Below, piece by piece: positions 25,520-33,645 of a DNA stretch of 64,000 nt. The notes beneath the pieces are model-generated. The model saw only the letters and a program-made list of their open reading frames with translations. It had not been told where the DNA came from and made no database searches. The first letter of the stretch is position 1, and the number at the start of each line of letters is the position of its first letter. The position numbers and the translations under genes were made by a program. Origin of the DNA: Natrinema salaciae (lineage in GTDB: Archaea; Halobacteriota; Halobacteria; Halobacteriales; Natrialbaceae); assembly GCF_900110865.1 (NCBI RefSeq), contig NZ_FOFD01000001.1:682001-746000 (forward strand). The letters run 5' to 3'.

Positions 25520-26441
25520 CGGCGCGCTGTGCATCGGCCGCCTCCTCGAGGTCGTAGCTCCGCGCCACGTCGATCGAGAGCGCACCGACATCCATGAGGT
25601 GGGCGACGCCCCGCAGCGGGACGCGGAGATCCGGCGTGTTGAACATGCTCATGAACTGGTAGGAGACGTCCTTCGACCGGGCCGCGCCGTCGTTCGTGAA
25701 GGCCGGGTCCGGGCTGTTCTCGCCGATGCCGACGACGCGGGCACCCGTCGCGGCGACGTCCGCGTCGAACTGCAGGTAGTCGTCGAGCCGGTGGTCGAGG
25801 ACGGCGTCGACGCCGCCGTCGGAGGCCTCGAGGACGGCATCGGCCAGGTCGTCCCGGCCGTAGGAAAGCACCGTTTCTGCCCCGTAATCGCCGAGCGCGT
25901 CGTGGTACTCCTCGGATGCGGTCGTAATCACCCGGGCGCTCACGGCGGCCGCGATCTGGACGGCCGCGTGGCCGACGCCGCCCGAGCCGCCGTGGACCAG
26001 GCAGTACTCGGCCGGCTCGAGGTCGGCGTGGTCGATCAGCGCGCGCCAGGCGGTGACGGCGGCGACGCCCGCTGCGCCGGCCTCGGTCAGGTCCGCACCG
26101 TCGGGGAGGTGGACGACGCGATCAGTCGGTACCGTCGCGTACTCGGCGTAGGACCCCTGGAACCCACCGTTTCCGATACCGGTTCCGTAGACGCGGTCGC
26201 CCGCCTCGACGTCCTCGACCGCCGACCCCGTCTCCGCGACGACGCCCGCAACGTCGACGCCAGGGGTGAACGGCACGTCGACCGGCGCGTACGAGCCGTC
26301 CCGAAAGTAGGTGTCGACGGGGTTGACGCCCGCGGCGGCAACCTCGACCAGCACCTCGTCGTCGGCGGGTTCGGGTCGGTCGATCTCGTCGACCTGCAGT
26401 ACGTCCGCATCGCCGTGCTCGTGAAGGCGTACAGCTCGCAT
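25476..26441 (-). CDS. NADPH:quinone oxidoreductase-like (zeta-crystallin type) MDR protein
   Basis: A medium-chain dehydrogenase/reductase. N-terminal GroES-like domain: VLVEVAAAGVNPVDTYFRDGSY and FTPGVDVAGVVAETGSAVEDVEAGDRVYG. Rossmann domain: YCLVHGGSGGVGHAAVQIAAAVSARVI, with the NADPH motif GGSGGVG. It has no zinc ligands of the alcohol dehydrogenases, so it is probably the Zn-free QOR subfamily that reduces quinones or enones. The start at 26441 (MRAVRLHEHG) fits the family; an ATG at 26456 would add five residues. It is flanked on both sides by frameshifted genes. Substrate not predictable. Confidence 0.88.
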   Translation of the reverse strand: MRAVRLHEHGDADVLQVDEIDRPEPADDEVLVEVAAAGVNPVDTYFRDGSYAPVDVPFTPGVDVAGVVAETGSAVEDVEAGDRVYGTGIGNGGFQGSYAEYATVPTDRVVHLPDGADLTEAGAAGVAAVTAWRALIDHADLEPAEYCLVHGGSGGVGHAAVQIAAAVSARVITTASEEYHDALGDYGAETVLSYGRDDLADAVLEASDGGVDAVLDHRLDDYLQFDADVAATGARVVGIGENSPDPAFTNDGAARSKDVSYQFMSMFNTPDLRVPLRGVAHLMDVGALSIDVARSYDLEEAADAQRAVMTDSFLGKLVVEP

Positions 26442-26592
26442 ATCGTTCGGGACCACGTGACGGGACGGTAAAACGGTACACGTGACGGCAGGGGAGACGC
26501 CGTCTCGAGCGGCCCACAGCGGTCACGGCCGGTCGGCCAGTTTTGCACCAGCAAGTGCGACCCTTGTCCGCGCGACCGCCCTCGCCTTCCGT

Positions 26593-27155
26593 ATGAGCGA
26601 ATCCGACGGGCGGCGACTCGCGGACACGACGGTCGGCGTCTTCCTCGCGTCGGCGGGCACCGAAGCGATCGAGTTCACCGAACCGAAAGCGGCCGTCGCC
26701 GAGGCCGGCGCGACCGTCGACGTGCTCGGTAGCGAGACGGGCGAGGCCCGGACGGTGAACGACGACCTCGAGGAGAGCGCCGCCTACGAGGTCGAGAAAC
26801 GGTTCGACGAGGTCTCCGCGGACGACTACGACGCGCTGATCGTCCCGGGGGAACCGCGGGCGCGGACACGCTCCGGACGGACGAGGACGGCGTGGAACTG
26901 CTGCGCCAACACGTCGCGGACGGGAACCCGGCGGGCGTGATCTGTCACGGTCCGTGGACGTTGATCGAGGCCGACGTCGACGACAGGACGCTGACCGCCT
27001 ACCACAGCCTCCGGACGGACGTCCGCAACGCCGGCGGCGAGTGGGTCGACGAGGCGGTCGTCGTCGACGATGGGCTGGTGACCAGTCGGCATCCGGGGGA
27101 TCTCGAGGCCTTTTGCGAGACGATCGTCGACGAGTTCTCGGCCCGAAACGGGTAA
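26593..27155 (+). pseudogene. DJ-1/PfpI family protein, broken by a one-base frameshift
   Basis: A relative of PfpI/YhbO-type deglycases or proteases, which repair or remove glyoxal-modified protein. The N-terminal half (MSESDGRRLADTTVGVFLAS to DALIVPG) reads in one frame, and the C-terminal half (MELLRQHVADGNP, then AGVICHGPWTLIEA with the nucleophile Cys of the AxxCHG motif) reads in another. Restoring one G in the run of five at 26847-26851 would give the expected PGGTAGADTLRTDEDG, so a single G deletion explains the break. About 187 residues when restored, normal for the family. It is either a real pseudogene, a phase-variable homopolymer, or a sequencing error. Confidence 0.85.
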
Positions 27156-27256
27156 GTCGACTCGAACGGACCGGCCGGGTTTCCCAGGTCGTCGCTAGCG
27201 GTGACCGATTCCGTCCGCTGCAAGAGACCGCTCCGAACACGGCGTTCGCGTAGCAT

Positions 27257-27586
27257 CTAGTCCGCCGGTTCCTCGATCAATCGAGCGACGGTGACGAACG
27301 TATCGAACGCCGGTGGCGAACCCTGGACCTGAACGACCCCCTGTTCCGAATCGTACTGGACGAACTCGACTTCGGCGGATTTCGGGAGGTGCGTGTGTTT
27401 CAAATCGATCGCGATCCGTTCGGATCGGGGACGCGAATCGTCCGTCGGCGGGTCGTCCTCCCACTCGTCGACCGTTTCGACCAGTTCGTCGACCGCGACC
27501 GGCCCGTCCCGTTCGTAGAGATAGTATAACGCGTACCGTCGACGTTCCTCCTCGAGGAGTTCGAATACTTTGTCTAAGGGTACCAT
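27257..27586 (-). CDS. DUF7344-type winged-helix protein (109 aa)
   Basis: A small soluble winged-helix protein. The pattern MVPLDKVFELLEEERRRYAL, then YYLYERDGPVAVDELVETV, is helix 1-3. The family signature follows as RSERIAIDLKHTHLPKSAEVEFVQYDSE, with a wing VVQVQG. The longest of its kind here without membrane segments and with an acidic loop (DEWEDDPPTDDSRP). ATG at 27586. Convergent with the broken DJ-1 gene, upstream of a long gap leading to the aminotransferase. Likely a transcriptional regulator; targets unknown. Confidence 0.8.
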   Translation of the reverse strand: MVPLDKVFELLEEERRRYALYYLYERDGPVAVDELVETVDEWEDDPPTDDSRPRSERIAIDLKHTHLPKSAEVEFVQYDSEQGVVQVQGSPPAFDTFVTVARLIEEPAD

Positions 27587-27771
27587 GGGTGCCGTTCACC
27601 TACCGAGGACTTATCGCTTTGGACCCCCTCGCCCGCAATCACCGAAATCACCCAGTAAGGCGTCCGCTCGGCAATTTACTGGCCTACGGAGCGACCGCCA
27701 CGGGGAGTGCTTTGGCGACGATTCACCGCAGCCGCGACGCCAATCCCGACCCAGGGAGCGTCGATCGAACG

Positions 27772-28893
27772 CTACCGAACGGCTCGAGTCGCCTCGGCCA
27801 TGATCTCGAGAGCCTCCTTCAACTCCTCAGTTCCGGTCGCGTACGAGAGTCTCGCGTATCCCGCGCCGTTCGCGCCGAAGGCGTCGCCGGGGACGACGAC
27901 GACGCCGCGCTCGAGTACCTCCTCGCACCAGCCGTCGGGGACCTTCGGCATCGCGTAGAAGGCCCCTTCGGGGGTCGGAACCTCGAGACCGGCGTCGGTG
28001 AGGCCGTCCAGCACGAGGTCGCGGCGCTCCTCGAAGGTGTCGACCATCTCCCGAACGGGCTCCTGGGGTCCCGTCAGCGCGGCCTCGGCGGCGAACTGCG
28101 CGGGCGCGGAGGCACAGGCCTGGCCGTACTGGTGGACGCGCAGCATGCGTTCGATGCGGCGGTTCGAGCCGACGACCCAGCCGAGTCGCCAGCCGGTCAT
28201 CGAGTAGGTCTTCGAGCAGGCGCTGACGACGATTACGTTGTCCGTCTCCGCGAATTTCAGCGGCGAGTGGTGTTCGCCCTCGAAGACGATGTGTTCGTAG
28301 ACCTCGTCGGAGATACAGAGCACGTCGTGCTCGTCGGCGATGCGGGCGAACTCGCGCATGTCGGCCTCGCTCTGGACGGCCCCGGTCGGGTTCGCCGGGC
28401 TGTTGACGATGAACGCCGCCGTCTCGTCGGTGATCGCGTCCTCGACCGTCGCGGGATCGAGCGTCAGATCGTCCCGTAACCCGACGGGCTTGGGCGTCCC
28501 GTCGGCGATGTGGGTCAGGGCGTCGTAGGAGACGAAGCCGGGATCGGGGAAGATGACCTCCTCGCCGGGATTCACGTGAGCCTCGAGCGCGAGGTGCAGC
28601 GCCTCGCTGCCGCCCGAGGTCGCGATCACGTCCGCAGGATCGATCTCGAGGCCGTAGTCGCGGTCGTACTTCGCCGAGATGGCCTCCCGGAGTTGCGGCG
28701 TCCCCTTGTTCGACGTGTAGGCGTCGGCACGCCCGGATTCGATCGCTTCGATCGCCCCGCGGCGAGCGTGGGCGGGCGTCGGGAAGTCCGGCTGTCCGAG
28801 GCCGAGGTTGATCGCGTCCTCGCCGGCCGCCTCGAAGACTTTGCGGATGCCGCTGATCGACACGTGCTCGACCCGATCTGCGAATGCTGTCAT
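27772..28893 (-). CDS. class I/II PLP-dependent aminotransferase (aspartate aminotransferase family)
   Basis: Transfers amino groups between an amino acid and a 2-oxoacid using pyridoxal phosphate. Fold type I signatures in order: INLGLGQPDFPTPAHARRGA (about 29-48), the dinucleotide-like ATSGGSEALHLAL (about 92-104), FIVNSPANPTGAVQS (about 167-181), CISDEVYEHIVFEG (about 201-214), and the PLP lysine in SACSKTYSMTGWRLGW (about 232-247). The Arg that binds the substrate carboxylate is in GYARLSYAT near the end. 373 residues, the normal size. The ATG at 28893 was chosen; an open frame continues upstream to 29682 but only as antisense of a lipoprotein gene. Exact substrate not determined. Confidence 0.92.
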   Translation of the reverse strand: MTAFADRVEHVSISGIRKVFEAAGEDAINLGLGQPDFPTPAHARRGAIEAIESGRADAYTSNKGTPQLREAISAKYDRDYGLEIDPADVIATSGGSEALHLALEAHVNPGEEVIFPDPGFVSYDALTHIADGTPKPVGLRDDLTLDPATVEDAITDETAAFIVNSPANPTGAVQSEADMREFARIADEHDVLCISDEVYEHIVFEGEHHSPLKFAETDNVIVVSACSKTYSMTGWRLGWVVGSNRRIERMLRVHQYGQACASAPAQFAAEAALTGPQEPVREMVDTFEERRDLVLDGLTDAGLEVPTPEGAFYAMPKVPDGWCEEVLERGVVVVPGDAFGANGAGYARLSYATGTEELKEALEIMAEATRAVR

Positions 28894-28997
28894 GGCTAAA
28901 CGGGGTATGCCGACCCCGATAACTCTTGATGTGTGCGAGCCGAACGAACTCATTCGTCGACCGCTGAAACTCTTGTCTGCGAGACTGAAGGAGCCAC

Positions 28998-29007
28998 AAG
29001 TAATATA
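28998..29007 (+). promoter_or_regulatory. TATA-like box of the lipoprotein gene
   Basis: AAGTAATATA is centred about 29 bases before the ATG at 29032, as expected for a leaderless transcript. Confidence 0.6.
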
Positions 29008-29031
29008 GCGCTCGTACCGAATCCTCGCACA

Positions 29032-29697
29032 ATGACTTCCACTCGACGATCGCTGCTCGCCGCGGGCGCGACCGGCACGATCGCACTGACCGCTGGCTGT
29101 CTCGACTTCGTCCTCGGTAACGGGCCGCTCGAGTTCACCGCCGAACGCGTCGCACCGACCGACCAGGCCCTCGCAGACACCGAGTACGCCGAGCAAACGG
29201 TCGAGGAGAAGGCGATGAAGCGATCCGAGGAGGTCGCCGGTATCGAACGCGACTTCAAGGCCTCGATCTGGACCTCGGTCTACACCAAGGAAGTCGAGTA
29301 CCACGGACAGAAACTCGAGGGAAGCGCCTTCGCCGCCGTCTCGGTTCCGGGAATGGAGGTCGCGGGCCAGTCGGTCAACCCGCTCGACGACATGTCCAAC
29401 GAACAGCTCCTCGAGGAGTTCCTGGGCCGGGTCGACACCGAGCACGGGCAGATCAGGGACATCCGACACGAGGAGTCGTTCTCCCTCGATATCCTCGGCG
29501 ACGGCCGCGACGTCGACACGTTCGTCGGCAAGACCGAGCTCGAGGGCGAGACGGTCGATATCGAGATCACGGTCGCGTCGTTCGATCACGAGGACGATCT
29601 GCTCGTCCTGCTCGGCGTCCTCCCGAAGATGCTCACGGAGGAATCGGCGAACGTCGAGGTCCTGATGGAGTCCGTCGAACATCCCGTCGAGAACTGA
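29032..29697 (+). CDS. Tat-exported lipoprotein, DUF6517-like
   Basis: A secreted lipid-anchored protein of 221 residues. The signal peptide is MTSTRRSLLAAGATGTIALTAGC... with the twin-arginine pair in TRRSLL and a lipobox LTAGC, so it is Tat-exported and anchored through Cys24. The mature part begins LDFVLGNGPLEFTAERVAP and matches, in my recollection, a haloarchaeal lipoprotein family called DUF6517. The remaining protein is acidic with a beta-rich core, no catalytic motif. Function unknown. Divergent from the aminotransferase and convergent with korB. Confidence 0.78.
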   Translation: MTSTRRSLLAAGATGTIALTAGCLDFVLGNGPLEFTAERVAPTDQALADTEYAEQTVEEKAMKRSEEVAGIERDFKASIWTSVYTKEVEYHGQKLEGSAFAAVSVPGMEVAGQSVNPLDDMSNEQLLEEFLGRVDTEHGQIRDIRHEESFSLDILGDGRDVDTFVGKTELEGETVDIEITVASFDHEDDLLVLLGVLPKMLTEESANVEVLMESVEHPVEN

Positions 29698-29843
29698 CCG
29701 CCGCCGTCGGTTTCGGCGAGTGCAGCGCTGTTTGCGCTTTCGAACGGTGTGAACGGATTCGCAGACTCGCGGACTCGCGCACTCGAGAGTAGCGCTTCTT
29801 CGGTCGCATCAAAAGACGGAACGGCGACGGCCGGTCGGCGGCG

Positions 29844-30707
29844 TCAGTAGAACTCGCGAACGAGGTCCATCGCGTCCTCGGGCGCTCCGTCCGGAATCTC
29901 GGACATGTCCTCGGTGACGCCGTGCTGTTCGTGGTACGGCACGGAGTTCTCGTCCTGATACAGGACGCCCTGGTACTCCTTGTCGCTGTCGAGGATGACT
30001 TCCTTGGCGGCCTCGTAGTCGTTCGGATCGTGATCCTCTTCCGCGAGATCGACGAGACTGTCGCGGAAGTAGTCGTAGGTGTCGACATCGTTGAACGTGA
30101 CACAGGGGCTGAAGACGTTGACGAAGCCGAAGCCGTCGTGCTCGATGGCTTCCTGGACGATCTCGGCGTGGCGCATCGCGTCCGAACTGAACGACTGGGC
30201 GATGAAGCTCGCGCCGGAGGCCAGCGCGAGGGCCAGCGGGTTGACCGGCGGCTGCTTGGGCCCTTCGGGGGTCGTCGAGGTCTCGAAGTCCGACCGCGAG
30301 GTCGGCGAGGCCTGACCCTTGGTCAGGCCGTAGATGCGGTTGTCCATGACGACGTAGGACATGTCGACGTTCCGGCGGACGGCGTGGACGAAGTGACCGG
30401 CACCGATCGAGTAGCCGTCACCGTCGCCGCCGGCGACCATGACCTCGATGTCGGGGCGGGCCATCTTGACGCCGGTCCCGACCGGGAGCGCACGGCCGTG
30501 GACGCCGTGCAGGGCGTAGCTGTGCATGTAGGTCCCGATCTTGCCGGAACAGCCGATTCCGGCCACGACGAACGTGTTGTCGGGGTCGTTGCCGGTGTTC
30601 GCGAGCGCTTTCATCATGCCGTTCATCGTCCCGAAGTCGCCGCATCCGGGACACCACGTCGGCTGCTTGTCGGATTTGAAGTCGGTGAATCGTACGTCGG
30701 AGCTCAT
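29844..30707 (-). CDS. korB: 2-oxoacid:ferredoxin oxidoreductase, beta subunit
   Basis: The ThDP-binding subunit of an archaeal 2-oxoacid:ferredoxin oxidoreductase, which makes acyl-CoA and reduced ferredoxin from a 2-oxoacid. Fe-S and ThDP motifs: PTWCPGCGDFG (about 17-27), GIGCSGKI (about 50-57) and GGDGDGYSIGAGHF (about 92-105) with VMDNRIYGLTKGQASPTS (about 120-137). It belongs to the haloarchaeal two-subunit type with three cysteines in the CPGCG, GIGC and FSPC segments. 287 residues, normal. Its ATG shares one base with the korA stop codon (TAATG), so the two are cotranslated. Substrate (pyruvate or 2-oxoglutarate) is not certain. Confidence 0.92.
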   Translation of the reverse strand: MSSDVRFTDFKSDKQPTWCPGCGDFGTMNGMMKALANTGNDPDNTFVVAGIGCSGKIGTYMHSYALHGVHGRALPVGTGVKMARPDIEVMVAGGDGDGYSIGAGHFVHAVRRNVDMSYVVMDNRIYGLTKGQASPTSRSDFETSTTPEGPKQPPVNPLALALASGASFIAQSFSSDAMRHAEIVQEAIEHDGFGFVNVFSPCVTFNDVDTYDYFRDSLVDLAEEDHDPNDYEAAKEVILDSDKEYQGVLYQDENSVPYHEQHGVTEDMSEIPDGAPEDAMDLVREFY

Positions 30708-32461
30708 TATGCTGGTACCTCCTCGGAGAGTTTGTCGGTGATTTCGTCTGCGAGTTCGTCCGCCTTGAAGCGAACGCCTGTATACTTGTTGATGCGTTTC
30801 ACACGGGTAAGCACGTCGTGTTCGATCAGGTCGGCGAACTGCCCGGTCGCGTTACACTCGACGACGATCGCCTCGTCGGCGGCCTCGATCTCCTCGGTCA
30901 GGTCCGGGCGCGGGTAGATGTAGGGGACCGAGATGACGTGTACGTCGATGCCGTCCTCCTCGAGGTAATCGAGCGCTTCGGCGAGTGCGCCCTCGTTCGA
31001 GCCCCACGAGATGATGAGGTTGTCGGCGTCCGGGTCGCCGAACTCCCGGTAATCCCAGTCTTCTTGCTCCCGGGCGGTCTCGACCTTGCGATATCGCTTG
31101 TCGACCTGATGGACGCGCTCGTCTTCCTCCTCCGTCCGGCGGCCGAGTTCGTCGTGCTCGAGGCCGGTGGACATGTGGGCGGCGTCGGTCGTGCCGGGGA
31201 TGGCTCGCGGGCTGACACCGTCCTCGGTGACGGCGTGGGCCCGGAAGTGGCCCTGCGCATCGAGCCACTCGTCGACCTCGTCCTCGTCGACGAGCTTGCC
31301 GCGGTCGATCTCGACCGCGTCCATGTCGAAGGCCTCCGGTGGGAACGTCTGTTCGGTGACCGACATCGCCAGGTCGGAGACCAGGAAGACCGGCGTCTGG
31401 TACTTCTCCGCGAGGTTGAACGCCTCGATGGTCTTCCAGAAACACTCGGTAATCGAGGTGGGAGCGACGACGAACCGCGGGACCTCGCCGTGGCCGCCGT
31501 ACACCGCCATGTTGAGGTCGCCCTGTTCCTGTTTCGTCGGCATCCCGGTCGAGGGGCCGGAGCGCTGGACGTCGGTGATGACCAGCGGCGTCTCGCTGGT
31601 CGCGACCAGCCCGAACGTCTCGGTCATGAGGTCGATCCCCGCACCCGACGTCGCGGTCATCGCTCGAGCACCGGCGCGCGCGGCACCGAGTGACATGTTG
31701 ATCGCCGAGAGTTCGTCTTCGGCCTGAACGACGTGACCGCCGTAGTCTTCGATACGTCCCGTCAGATACTCCATAATCGACGTCGCGGGGGTGATCGGAT
31801 ACCCCGCGTAGAAGCGACAGCCGGCCGCGAGTGCGCCCATCCCGATCGCCTCGTTGCCGTTGAGCAACACGTAGTCGTTGTCCGTCGTGTCGATGTTGTA
31901 GCCGAGGTGGTCCAGATCGTAGTTCTCCTGGACGTACTCCTGTCCGGCTCGGGCGGCAGCCTTGTTGTTGTCGACGATCTTCGAACCCTTGCCGCCGAAG
32001 CGCTTCTCGAGGGCTTCGTCGAGGTACTCGACGTCGAAGCCGGTGATCTCACACGCGGCACCGAGCGCGACGATATTGCGCATGATCGCCCCGCCGGCCT
32101 CCTCGGCCAGCGACTTCAGGGGCACGTCGACCGCCGTCATCTCGTCGGGAATCTCGGCCTCCCAGGAGCGCTCGCCGTCGTAGATGATGGCACTTCCCTC
32201 GTGAAGCTCGTCGAGGTTCTCGTCGATCGTCCGCTGCGTAAGCGCGACCAGAATATCGAGTCGATCGACGACGCTCTGGACCTGCTCGACCGACGTACGG
32301 ATCTTGTAAGACGTGTAGCCGCCCCGGATCCGTGACGCGAAGTCTTTGGAGGTGAATACGTGCCGTCCGGCTCGGGAAAGTGCCTGAGCGAAGATTTTAC
32401 CCGTGGAGTCGATACCGTCCCCGGCTTCGCCTCCGACCGCCCAGTTGAGATCCTCAGCCAT
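30707..32461 (-). CDS. korA: 2-oxoacid:ferredoxin oxidoreductase, gamma-alpha fusion subunit
   Basis: The large subunit made of an N-terminal gamma-type domain (NWAVGGEAGDGIDSTGK, about 5-21) fused to the alpha domain (NGNEAIGMGALAAGCRFYAGYPITP, about 190-215, with ThDP-pocket residues). The conserved stretch TSGAGIDLMTETFGLVATSETPLV is present in the middle. 584 residues from the ATG at 32461, or 592 from an ATG at 32485; the second is preferred for genomes that include MGGKAQDN, but an AT-rich box 25-30 bases before 32461 favours the shorter form. First gene of a korA-korB operon. Both subunits face the cytosol. Confidence 0.92.
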   Translation of the reverse strand: MAEDLNWAVGGEAGDGIDSTGKIFAQALSRAGRHVFTSKDFASRIRGGYTSYKIRTSVEQVQSVVDRLDILVALTQRTIDENLDELHEGSAIIYDGERSWEAEIPDEMTAVDVPLKSLAEEAGGAIMRNIVALGAACEITGFDVEYLDEALEKRFGGKGSKIVDNNKAAARAGQEYVQENYDLDHLGYNIDTTDNDYVLLNGNEAIGMGALAAGCRFYAGYPITPATSIMEYLTGRIEDYGGHVVQAEDELSAINMSLGAARAGARAMTATSGAGIDLMTETFGLVATSETPLVITDVQRSGPSTGMPTKQEQGDLNMAVYGGHGEVPRFVVAPTSITECFWKTIEAFNLAEKYQTPVFLVSDLAMSVTEQTFPPEAFDMDAVEIDRGKLVDEDEVDEWLDAQGHFRAHAVTEDGVSPRAIPGTTDAAHMSTGLEHDELGRRTEEEDERVHQVDKRYRKVETAREQEDWDYREFGDPDADNLIISWGSNEGALAEALDYLEEDGIDVHVISVPYIYPRPDLTEEIEAADEAIVVECNATGQFADLIEHDVLTRVKRINKYTGVRFKADELADEITDKLSEEVPA

Positions 32462-32790
32462 GTTGTCCTGAGCCTTGCCCCCCATAAATGAAAAGGCTTC
32501 TGAAACCCCAACCGGACCACCGCAACAGTCGCTGATATGTTCGATAGGCGAGGTCAGTTTCCGGTAATCGTGCTGCGATTCTCACGGAATATTTACGCCG
32601 CGAAAGACCGTCTCGGTTACGTTCACGTAATTTGCAATTGGTCGTTCGCGCACGCTCGCGGCCGCCCGCGAATGTCCGATCGCTGATCTTCTATCAACGA
32701 TGATCGTCGTGTCCGTCACGAGACGCGCTCGTGACTGCCGTCGCGGACGGAACGGAACTCCTTTTCAACCCGCCGGCGAACGGGTTCGAC
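32462..32790. other. 329-base divergent gap between korA and a flavin reductase
   Basis: Holds the promoters of both neighbours. TTTTCATTTAT near 32482-32493 is at the right distance for korA on the minus strand. CTCCTTTTCAA near 32758-32767 suits the plus-strand gene at 32791. No gene or repeat is supported. Confidence 0.5.
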
Positions 32791-33429
32791 ATGGAAGGGA
32801 CGCCAGTCACCGTCGAATCGGTCCGCGAAGTCGGCCCCGACACCGTGGCGCTCGATCTCGAGACGCCCGAGGGGTTCGACGCCCTGCCGGGACAGTTCGT
32901 CTTGCTCCGAGCGAAGCCAGCTGACGACGTGATTTCGCGCCACTACACGCTCTCGTCGCCGTCGGTCGGGGAGACGTTCGAGCTCACCGTCGGCGTCGAT
33001 CCCGACGGCGACCTCTCGCCGTGGCTCGCCGACCTCGAGGGCGGCGAGACCGTCCACGTCGAGGGTCCGTTCGGCCGGGTCACCTACGAAGGGGAGACGG
33101 ACGTCGTCGCGGTGGCCGGCGGCCCGGGAATCGGGCCCTCGGTCGCCATCGCCGAAGCGGCCCACGAGGCGGGTCACGACGCCGTCGTGATCTATCGGGC
33201 CGACGAGCCGGCCCACACCGACCGCCTCGAGGCACTCGAGGACGCGGGTGCGACCGTCCGCTTCGTCGACGGGGACGCGGACGCCGAGCTGGCGGACGCC
33301 ATCGCGACCCACCGCGGGGCCGGCCAGCTGTACGCGTTCGGCTTCGACGGGTTCGTCACGTTCGTCGCCGAGACGATCGAGAACACCGGCGGCGACCCGG
33401 ACGAGGCGCTGATCGAAAACTTCGGCTGA
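32791..33429 (+). CDS. ferredoxin-NADP reductase-like FAD oxidoreductase
   Basis: A two-domain FNR-like flavoprotein of 212 residues. FAD-binding barrel: RHYTLSSPS is the RxYS/T motif (about 51-59), after FDALPGQFVLL. NAD(P) domain: VAVAGGPGIGPSVAIAEAA (about 90-108) with the GGxGxxP nucleotide motif and VVIYRADEPAH. There is no [2Fe-2S] domain. It could move electrons between NAD(P)H and ferredoxin, which fits its divergent position next to korAB. The ATG at 32791 was chosen because an AT-rich box precedes it at leaderless distance and the first residues (MEGTPVTVESVREVG) begin the FAD barrel. Confidence 0.85.
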   Translation: MEGTPVTVESVREVGPDTVALDLETPEGFDALPGQFVLLRAKPADDVISRHYTLSSPSVGETFELTVGVDPDGDLSPWLADLEGGETVHVEGPFGRVTYEGETDVVAVAGGPGIGPSVAIAEAAHEAGHDAVVIYRADEPAHTDRLEALEDAGATVRFVDGDADAELADAIATHRGAGQLYAFGFDGFVTFVAETIENTGGDPDEALIENFG

Positions 33430-33600
33430 GCGGCACTTCGGCTACGAGACGGCCCGAACGACGACCGAGCCGAGGCGGAGCGGACTCGAGTTGCCAATTT
33501 AGCGCACTCTCTCGGGAGCCCTGCGACGGGTATCAGCCCGCCCGTGACAGTTACTTACTCGTCTCCGGATCACCGATAGTCTCCGAAGAAGACAGGTTAG

Positions 33601-33624
33601 AACGCCTGATAAAGGCGTTTATTA
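33601..33624 (+). promoter_or_regulatory. inverted repeat next to the TATA box of a lipoprotein gene
   Basis: Perfect seven-base arms AACGCCT (33601-33607) and AGGCGTT (33613-33619) with a five-base spacer. The right arm touches the TATA-like box TTTATTA (33618-33624), which lies about 27 bases before the ATG at 33646. A protein bound here would control access of TBP/TFB. Confidence 0.45.
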
Positions 33625-33645
33625 CGTACCGTGGTTGGACCACGT

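Noticed and set aside
28894-29682. N-terminal extension of the aminotransferase to 636 residues
   Set aside because: The extra part is antisense to the lipoprotein gene at 29032-29697 and has no match in the family; the ATG at 28893 gives the normal length.
29735-29800. repeats ACTCGCGGACTCGCGCACTCG between lipoprotein and korB
   Set aside because: Short and imperfect, typical of GC-rich intergenic sequence; no T-run, so not called a terminator.
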